Origin: Puccinellia tenuiflora
Taxonomy: Eukaryota; Streptophyta; Magnoliopsida; Poales; Poaceae
DNA: 64,000 bases
Direction: 5' to 3'
Assembly (NCBI GenBank): GCA_012064385.1
Contig: QRDG01000140.1
Location: forward strand, 2,515,121 to 2,579,120
Shown piece after piece: positions 57,050 through 64,000 of this stretch. Position 1 is the first letter of the stretch. Each line of letters begins with the position of its first letter. A program made the translations under genes and the position numbers. Below the pieces are notes generated by a model. The model was given only the letters and a program-made list of their open reading frames with translations, was not told the DNA's origin and made no database searches.

Positions 57050-58303
57050 GTAAATTACCATTATGGAATTACAGAGTTCGAGATCATAAAGCTATGCTGC
57101 CACAGTTTGAATAATCTTTTACTCTCTTAACCTGTAAAAGAATAGTTATTCTTGTGATAAATTTTTTTCGATAAAGGAAATATATTAATATCATTCTTGT
57201 GATAATTGATACACACATGCATCAATTCCTTTACGAATAAGCAATCTCATTTTAGAACCAGGAAATATTAATTAAAATGCATTAAATCAAACTTACATGA
57301 ATAGAAGGTCAAACAATGCAATGACCAATCCCATCTTATACAGTTTGAAAATCCCAAAATGGCGGAGGCACTCTTTTGTATCCAAGTTTACTAACATCTA
57401 GAACGGTGATTGCCCAAAATGCATCACCAACGATATTCCCTCCAACCACATATTTGTTATCTCTGGTTTCAGTTTTTCCCTTACAAACCACCAGTCCTTT
57501 ACTTCTAGGGGTCAATGAGACCAAGACAACAATTTTCAGGTTCTATAAAATATACAGACTATTAATTTACGAGGGCATGTGGATTATCTCTAAAATGTTA
57601 GATTCATATATCTTATGTTTAGTATTATGTTTCAGTAATTCCTTTGTTGTGGATACCTATAATAGACCAAAACACATTAACAATAATACAAGGAGATAAT
57701 ATGTACTGTTTGAGCCGGTTCTAAAAACCAACCCAAGAAGTTAAACCCTCACTCGGTTTTCAATAATAACCAACTGCAATTCTATTGTATCACAACAGGT
57801 TTACTTAAACAGACGACTCAAATAACTTGCACCCTTCAGTCGGCTCAATATAGATAGCCCGACTCCAATACTAATTAAAAAAATAAAAAATAAAAGCAGC
57901 ACTGACCCACGTCATGGAAAACCTCAATCATGCATTCATGCTACACATGAGGCCATAGCAAAGACAGATACACATGATTCAATATTTACGAACACATATT
58001 ATACAATGTGATACACAATTTTCCATTATAAAATTCCACTTCAACAACTAAAAAATTCTTCTAAGAAAACAAAAAAATATCATGAACAGCAGGTTCAATT
58101 ACCAAAAACTCTTAAGACAAAAAAAGTTCTATGAACACACCACACATACTAAGAATCTTTGCTCCGACGCTAAGGGCGTAAGATATTAGTATGATTTTAT
58201 ATCAAGATACGTAGAATTGAAAAATATTGGCAATACAGTAGTGACTGCGAACCTTCAGCTTAACAAGAAATGATAAGTTTCTCCGTGCATTTTTAATATA
58301 CCC
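57050..58303. other. Element F interior without a recognisable gene, with one micro-insertion
   Basis: AT-rich sequence of unknown origin. The only defined feature is the 32-bp LINE-tail insertion at 57161-57192, listed separately. No reading frame is convincing. Confidence 0.5.
57161..57192 (-). mobile_element. 32-bp LINE/SINE-tail micro-insertion
   Basis: Perfect 13-bp copies of ATTCTTGTGATAA (57148-57160 and 57193-57205) flank 32 bp. On the minus strand these read GATATTAATATATTTCC, then CTTTATCG and a poly-A run. The long duplication plus poly-A indicate target-primed reverse transcription with extreme 5' truncation. From memory this tail resembles a common Triticeae non-LTR 3' end. Confidence 0.8.
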
Positions 58304-58306
58304 TTA

Positions 58307-58695
58307 GGGCCTCTTGGATTGCAGGATTTTCAAAACATAGAAATAGGAAAACAGAGGATTGAGATGGCATGTATTTCGATTCCTACAGGATTTCAAAACA
58401 CTGGAATTTTGTAAAAGCTGTCTTTGGATGATGCGCAGGAAACAAACACAGGAATTTTGCAGGAATGAGGAGAGAGTAGAGAGATAGAGTGTAAGTGCAT
58501 TGGACTTATCAAAGGAAAAATAAAAATGAGGTTTGAGCTCATGTTGAGATTCCTATGGAATAGGGGGCATAGGAATAGATTCCTTAGGAAATGGAAGGGG
58601 TCAATCCTATGATCCAAAGGTATTCCATAGGAAAAGTTCCTATAGATTGGAATCCTCCAAAATTCCTATGAAATTCCTTCAATCCAAAGAGGCCC
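58307..58695. mobile_element. PIF/Harbinger-type MITE (Tourist-like), 389 bp
   Basis: Inverted ends are GGGCCTCTTGGATTG on the left and GGGCCTCTTTGGATTG inverted on the right, flanked by TTA on both sides (58304-58306, 58696-58698). TTA duplications and GGGCC-type ends are characteristic of Tourist-like MITEs. The interior has many AGGAATTT/CCTATGGAAT motifs and no coding capacity. Confidence 0.88.
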
Positions 58696-58698
58696 TTA

Positions 58699-60083
58699 AG
58701 AAACCCACATACCATCAGAGAACTAGATAGAAGCACAGCATGGACAAATGTGCAAGGATGAACAAAACTGAGAAACTCAGGGACATCACCATCATCATGA
58801 TATACCCCTAGAAAGTTGTATCACTTTGCAGAAGACACTAGAGTTAAGTAATGAAAATGCATAGCTATTACTGCATCTTTTCTGCCTAGTCTTGTAATGT
58901 CAAATGAGGATACATGAGCCACAAAGGTTCTCAAATTTCAGTTTCATGTTTGTAAATATATAGGTGATTAACAAAGAAAGGTACGAAGGAGAGGATTCTA
59001 TGAAGTACTCAACTTCAACCACAATAGCTACAGTTCATATCGAAACATGTGGCTCAGCCAGAAGGTGGCAAAAGACTACCCCCAGAATAAACATGGATAG
59101 ATATTCTAGAGTTCGAATTTATAATGAGCTGAACAAACTCTAAATGAAGTAGAGATCACCAACCTTTGATCCATTAACGGTTTCTTTTCCTGATTCATTA
59201 ACATTACCAATGCCACTAATATCCCTCGTATCAACACTAGGTGCAAGGAATAATCGGAGAAGTAATATCAAACTGCAAAATAGACTTAGTGTTACGACGG
59301 AGATGCACACCCCATTGTCGAAAGAACATTAGTTCAGCAATGATTCCTTTTCGGTTAGAAACAATTGAAGTACAGGAAATAACCTGCTGGACTATGCTGT
59401 TGTTCAGATTCACATGTTTTTCTTCACTCCAGCCTGAGCTTTTAGAAGTTTCAGTTTCTGTTTTGTGCACACAGGTAACAAACTAGAGCACAATACAATC
59501 ATATTTCTGATTATAGGTGTAGTGTCCAATTCCATATGAGATGGCACTTGAAAGAAAACCATCACCTAACCATCCTTTTTTTTTGAAACAAGGTCACCTA
59601 ACCATCTTTGTCGAAGCAGTAAGTAATATTCTCAACAATCGTTATTACCAAGGAGAAAATGATGAATCATTCTCAACTACAGTCTGTCACTCTGTCAATA
59701 CCAACGACCTAAGAAGTTTCATGCACATTTTTATTTTTAAAATTGGAGAAACCTAGCCAGCTAAACCTTGCTATGTCCATGATCAAGCCATTCATCTGTA
59801 CTAAAAAAACTGGAGGCTGATAGCTGAAAGCTCAAGCCTGAACTCTCCTATAAAGGAAGCATACTTGCTCATATGCTGAAGTCATTAGATTTCTAATATA
59901 TATGATGTATTAAACATGAGCTGAGCATTGATTACAAACCCAAGTTGATGTTTTTTTATGCAATTAGGTAGCACGACATACAAAATACTAATATGGTAGA
60001 ACTAGTCGGGGTCCAAAAAAAACTTTATTTCCCCATCCATATATCTGACTATGACACAAATTAAAATTTGATTTAATCCTTAC
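58699..60083. other. Element F interior without a recognisable gene
   Basis: AT-rich sequence with a second micro-insertion at 59575-59593. Nothing else can be assigned. Confidence 0.5.
59575..59593 (-). mobile_element. 19-bp LINE-tail micro-insertion
   Basis: Perfect 13-bp copies of TCACCTAACCATC (59562-59574 and 59594-59606) flank CTTTTTTTTTGAAACAAGG. On the minus strand this is CCTTGTTTC plus a poly-A run. It has the same signature as 57161-57192 but a different tail sequence, so a second non-LTR family acted here. Confidence 0.75.
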
Positions 60084-60178
60084 ATTGTATCTAAATTTCC
60101 ATCAGTATTGGGATCTTGCGGGAATCTCAGCTGTCCGAGCTCCAGCGCGATGACTTGAGCGACACGTTTGACAGCCTC
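60084..60178 (-). pseudogene. Captured second exon in CACTA F
   Basis: A 95-bp segment on the minus strand begins after CGCCTCTTGCAG and ends at the donor AAT/GTAAGG. One frame reads EAVKRVAQVIALELGQ then LRFPQDPNTDGN. An intron-like 146 bp (60179-60324) separates it from the GC-rich segment upstream, which ends in CCCT/GTAAGA. Canonical GT-AG edges on both sides suggest a transduplicated host gene start. I do not recognise the gene. Confidence 0.5.
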
Positions 60179-60324
60179 CTGCAAGAGGCGGAGACAGATC
60201 ATAAAATCGTCGTCGTAACCATCAGTTAAAGTGGCGAGGCAGCAAATTTTTATTTGGTAGGGGCTGTGGTGAGCAGAAACGGGCTGAGTGAGATCTAGGC
60301 GAGTGAGTGAGGGCGGTTTCTTAC

Positions 60325-60800
60325 AGGGAGAGGACGGAGCTCTGCGGGTAGGATCAAATGATGCCGCGCCAGTCGGCAAGCGCCGGGTGCGGGTCCTCCA
60401 TGACCGCGCTCTTCAAGGCGAGCATCACCGACACTGCCACAAATCGACCAGTGCAGCACGCTCGGCCGTCCGCGCTAGCCTGTAGGGGAGAGACAGTGGA
60501 CCTGAGAGAGAGAGAGAGGAGGAGGAGGAGGAGGAGGAGGTTACGGGAAAGTCCACGGCGTCGCACCGTCCAAGATCCGGTGGCCTTGCGAACGCCGCCT
60601 CAGCCTCGGCGTCGTGGCACCCATATCCGGTGGTCCCCGCCGAAGTAGAGGGACGCGGCCTCATCGTTGTCGCCGGCATGGAGGGCAGCGTCCATGGCGT
60701 CAAAGCGGCCGGATCCGGCGGGCCTCGCCAGCGTCGCCTCAACCTCGTCGTCATCGCCGTCGCGAGGTGGGATCTCGATCTGGAAGGAGAAAGATTATGG
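60325..60800 (-). pseudogene. Captured gene-start fragment in CACTA F, possibly LRR receptor-kinase-like
   Basis: A GC-rich minus-strand island with several frames. One (60566-60354) reads a Leu-rich signal-like stretch (NLLLLLLLLSLSL) followed by MLALKSAVMEDPHPALADW. This resembles the N-terminal LRRNT segment of LRR receptor kinases (ALxALKxxVxxDPxxALxxW), then a stop. The Leu run is encoded by a CTC/CCT microsatellite (60507-60540), so it may be coincidental. Another frame is open across the splice junction into the exon at 60084-60178. Which frame was coding is uncertain. Confidence 0.35.
60507..60540. repeat. GA and GGA microsatellite
   Basis: A GAGAGAGAGAGA run passes into about seven GGA units within the cargo island of F. 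Confidence 0.9.
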
Positions 60801-60849
60801 TGTTGGGATGGAAGAGGAGAGGATAATTTCGGCCGCGCGCGTATAAGCC

Positions 60850-61640
60850 AAAGTGAAGGGGGTGTGGCAGTTCAATAAAAAAAAGTGGGGGTGTGGCAGT
60901 TCAATAAAAAAAAGTGGGGGTGAGGGCGAGGGAGATTTTCCCCGCGGGAATTTTTGGCTGACGCGCGAGTTTTTTTGGCGACGAGCCGGGAATTTGCCTA
61001 CTCCGGAAATAAAATATCTCAAATTATTTAAAATAAAAACCGACTCGAACTACTAATTTAGAGTCTTTTTTTATAAAAAAAGATTTTTCTACTAGTACTT
61101 GTTGCTTTGATGGGGCTGACTCATACTTCAAAATTCACGCAGTTTGTCGCATAGCATTCCTTCACGTATGAATACAAGTATTAAAAATCAAAAAAAAAGT
61201 TTGTTGCATAGCAAATCTTGTTGTAGTCAAGCAATAAAATTTGTTTAATGCAATCCAATCTTAGTGGAAGAAGGCAGCGTTGTGAGTGCCAATCATGCCA
61301 GGCAAGGGAGGGCGACAACACGCCTAACAAGGCAGGGTGACAACTCGGTCTACTGAGGCTCGATGGAGGCAAGCATGTCCAGATGGGGCCCGACCTACCT
61401 CGGTGTCCCACTGGTAGCAACGATGTGGTGGGAAATGGTAGTCGGTCGGGGATGACGAGGTTGAACTGGCGGGAGGGGAGTGAGCGGGAGGTTTCAAGTG
61501 ATAGTGGTAGGTATATGAAAATATTGGTAGATTTTTTTATTCACCTATGTTTCAAGATTATGTTATCCATATGTAGGGAAGTATACTTTTTATATATTTC
61601 ACATAGTCTAATTTAACAAACTTGCACAATAATATATTTG
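60850..61640. other. Element F interior, right side, no supported gene
   Basis: It holds a local duplication of GTGTGGCAGTTCAATAAAAA near 60863-60912 (two copies about 30 bp apart) and otherwise unassigned sequence up to the right subterminal repeats. Confidence 0.5.
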
Positions 61641-62298
61641 AAACTTCGAAATTTGTTTCATAATTGTCTCATAGAGGTGGAGTTATACATCTAATTTTTA
61701 AGACATTATCCAATGTCTCACTTAGTGAAGAGACATATGTCCTGTCTCTAGAGAATGACTCTATTGTTAAGGCATTTTTAAAGATGTCTCTCTTAATGCC
61801 TTTACATAGATGTGAGACATTATGAAGACTGTCTCAAAGAAGATGTCTCTATTATTAAGTCATTCTCAAGAATGTCTCTTAAAATGCCTTTATATGAAGA
61901 CTAAGAGACATTTTGGAGAATGTCTCTAGCTAGATGTCTCTACCGCTAAGGCATTCTCCAAAATGTCTCTTTTAATGCCTCTATAGCCAATTGGATTAGA
62001 TTGTAAGAGACATAGGGGAGAGTGTCTCCATAAAAATGTCTCTACTGCACAGTTTTGTTGTAGTGTTGGAAACACGTGGTTGCAGCTCGCGATCACGAGA
62101 GAGGCCATCCTCAAGCTCGACGATGCTCAGGACTTGCGCCCACTTTCGGCAGATGAGAGGGTGCTTCACGCCTCCTTGCATTGTCGTTCCCTCCCTTGTG
62201 AACATTGAAAAGGCCAAGATCAAGTAGTGTTCTCGCCTCTGCTGGATCAGACACGGTGATGCTAACACAAAAAAATTCCACCTGCGAGCTGCTGCGAG

Positions 62299-63768
62299 AC
62301 ACCAAAAAAATTATATTCAGTCCCTCCACACAGATCAGTGTCTAGCCTTCTCCCTTGAGGCTAAGGAATCGGCCCTCCTCTCTCACTTCAGTGACTTTCT
62401 TGGCAAATCGGTTCCCCCGACGGTGTCTCTGGACTGGCAGGCACTCGGCTATGTGTCGATTGATCTTTCTCATCTTGAGGCCCATTTCACGGAAGAAGAA
62501 GAGATCAAGGAACCTATTTTCTCCATGCCTTCCGACAAGGCCCCCGGTCCGGATGGGTTTACGGGAGTGTTTTTAAAGTGTGTTGGGCTATTAATAAGGT
62601 CGACATTACTGCCGCGTTCAACCAAATTCACAAGCTCCGCTCCCTTGGTTTTGACCAGCTAAACTCTGCGCATATCGTGCTCATCCCGAAGAAGGACGCT
62701 GCTTCCCGTGTTGGCGACTACAGACTGATTAGTCTGATCCATAGCATGGCGAAATTTTTCTCTAAGCTCCTGGCCAACTGGTTGGCCCCCGAGCTTGACA
62801 CGCTGGTCTCCTCTAGCCAAAGTGCTTTTATCAAGAAACGATGCATCCAGGACAATTTTCTTTATGCCCAAAATCTGATCTGAGACTTGCAACACTCGCG
62901 CCTGCCTCCCTTTTCCTCAAGCTTGATATTGGTGGTGCCCTTGACTCTGTGGATTGGGGCTATATGCTGGGTGTGCTTAGGAGCCTAGGTTTTGGTCCCC
63001 GTTGGTGTGATTGGCTCTCCATGCTCTTTGGTTCGGCTTCTTACAGGATTCTTCTCAACGGCCAGCCGGGAGCTCGCTTTGTGCACAAGAGAGGGGTCCG
63101 TCAGGGTGATCCTCTCTCACCGATGCTCTTAATTTTTGTAATTGACCCGCTGCAAAAAATTCTTGACTTGCCACGTTGCATGATATTTTGTCCCCTATTC
63201 GTTCGTGCGTTGCCCACCTGCGCACAGCCCTCTATGCGGACGACGCGGCGATTTTTGTCAACCCCACGGCCCATGATATCCAGGTTGTTCATCGTATCCT
63301 TACCCTTTTTGGTGCAGCCTCGGGACTAGTCGCGAGTTTGGCGAATACCATGATTTATCTAATCCGTTGTGATGATATTGACATCCCGAGCCTGATTGGA
63401 AATTTCCTTATCTAGTTGGGGACCTTCCCTTGCCGCTTCCTTGGTCTTCCCCCGCACACCCGCAAACTCATCAAAGTCCATGTGCAGCCTCTCATCGATA
63501 AAGTGTTTGCTCTACCCTGTTGGATTGGATCCCTGCTACCTCATGCTGGAAGACTTACGCTGATCCAGGCGGTGCTCTCTTGCCTGCCCATTTATCACTT
63601 CACAGTTTTTTCCCTTGCAAAATGGGCAAAGAAGAAATTGGAAATAAATCATGCGCTCTTTTCTTTGGAAAGGAAAGAAGGACCCTAGTGGGGGAAGCTG
63701 TTTCGTCAATTGGAAGAAGTGCTGCACCCCCGTAGCCTTGGTGGTCTGGGCATCCTCGATTTAGAGAG
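62299..63768 (+). pseudogene. LINE reverse transcriptase, frameshifted and 3' truncated
   Basis: The non-LTR RT reads in several frames: KAPGPDGFTGVF near 62538, YRLISLIHSMAKFFSKLLA, SSQSAFIKKRCIQDNFLYAQ ending at a TGA (62881-62883), then LKLDIGGALDSVDW, GVRQGDPLSPMLLIFV and the catalytic YADD at 63233-63244. The LFGAASGLVAS segment and RFLGLPPH follow, then LGGLGILDLER before an abrupt end. The KAFDS motif is changed to GALDS. At least three frame changes and one stop show that this copy is dead, although both YADD aspartates remain. Confidence 0.9.
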
Positions 63769-64000
63769 ACTAGATAATGCCCCGCGCGTTGCTGCGGAAA
63801 GTTTTAGTGATACACATAAGTGAATCTTATGAATCATTTAAAGCGATTATTTAGATGTTTCTGTATGTTCTTACATGCCATTATTTTGATCATAGAATGT
63901 AACAGGGCAGTGCCCATCCAGGCAGAATGCAGACATGCAATCTGATGCAAGATAAGATTCATATCTGAAGTGCAATAGTTAATGTCTATATATATATTCC
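63769..64000. other. Sequence replacing the LINE 3' end, possibly the edge of another repeat
   Basis: LINE homology stops at GATTTAGAGAGAC and is followed by TAGATAATGCCCCGCGCG and TTGCTGCGG, then AT-rich DNA to the window end. From memory this GC motif resembles one found at the start of a frequent grass repeat, perhaps Helitron-related, but too little is visible to classify it. Confidence 0.3.

Larger units (their letters stand above)
56115..62065. mobile_element. Element F: non-autonomous CACTA transposon (5951 bp)
   Basis: It starts CACTACAAGAGAACCGGCCC and ends TTTTGTTGTAGTG, with perfect TTG duplications (56112-56114 and 62066-62068). The outer 500 bp on each side carry many GAGACA/TGTCTC subterminal motifs. 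No transposase-like frame exists. It is the same family as G but has its own interior: a MITE, two micro-insertions and gene-fragment-like cargo at 60084-60800. Confidence 0.93.
55792..62298 (+). repeat. LINE tandem unit 4, interrupted by CACTA F
   Basis: The left part is 55792-56114 and the right part 62069-62298. Without F it is about 553 bp. The right part carries more differences from units 1-3 (for example a short loss in CGTTCCCTCCCTTG and AAGTAG for AAGCAG) than the left part does. It continues into unique LINE sequence (ACACCAAAAAAATT). Confidence 0.88.
54013..63768 (+). mobile_element. Non-LTR retrotransposon (LINE, L1-type), 5' truncated, amplified and split by CACTA F
   Basis: The left part (54013-56114) encodes the C-terminal part of the endonuclease and its linker in tandem units. 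The right part (62066-63768) encodes the reverse transcriptase. The two join across element F with a TTG duplication. The true 5' end, ORF1 and the catalytic N-terminus of the endonuclease are absent. The 3' end is cut inside the conserved LGGLGILDLER segment, so no poly-A tail is present. Confidence 0.9.

Noticed and set aside
1..64000. tRNA, rRNA or snRNA genes
   Set aside because: The only tRNA-related matches are 12-19 bp retrotransposon primer sites. No cloverleaf or rRNA core sequence was seen.

Overview
This 64 kb window looks like intergenic DNA from a large grass genome. I infer a Pooideae, probably Triticeae-like, origin from the family mix, not from any species-specific marker. The families are Tat and Tekay Gypsy retrotransposons with very long LTRs, CACTA transposons, a LINE, a PIF/Harbinger MITE and LINE-tail micro-insertions. 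The only host gene I can support is a truncated, frameshifted CC-NB-ARC (NLR) resistance gene at 16506-17958 on the minus strand. Almost everything else is nested mobile DNA, given working letters here.

Left part (1-18470). H is a decayed minus-strand Tat Gypsy (1-6054) next to the right terminus of a CACTA element I (6055-6591). I sits inside the 5' LTR of A, a plus-strand Tekay chromovirus (6592-16505, LTRs of about 3.7 kb, pol internally deleted). A interrupts the NLR gene after RNBS-D and before the expected MHD motif, so the LRR half must lie beyond the left edge.

Middle part (18471-51925). E is a minus-strand Gypsy with a tRNA-Asp-type primer site. Its 5' LTR survives in three pieces (23424-24280, 38812-39310, 51877-51925). 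D, a young non-autonomous element (19088-23352, TSD GTTAG), sits in its leader. G, a non-autonomous CACTA (24281-38811), sits in its LTR and carries B, a nearly intact Tekay (24389-35771, TSD TGTCA). C, a decayed minus-strand Tekay (39311-51876, TSD AAAAC), is also in the E LTR.

Right part (51926-64000). After about 2 kb without a supported gene comes a 5'-truncated LINE (54013-63768). A 561-bp, 187-codon segment of it is amplified into four tandem units. F (56115-62065, TSD TTG), a CACTA of the same family as G, is inserted in unit 4. F carries a MITE, two LINE-tail micro-insertions with 13-bp duplications, and a spliced-gene-like fragment. The last 230 bp may start another repeat.

Order of events: the NLR is older than A, A older than I, and H adjoins I and probably entered it. 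E is older than D, G and C, and G older than B. LINE amplification preceded F. The most unusual items are the in-frame LINE amplification, a 60-63 bp exon-like block conserved in the LTRs of all three Tekay elements, the extra coiled-coil ORF of B, and different cargo in the sister CACTAs F and G.
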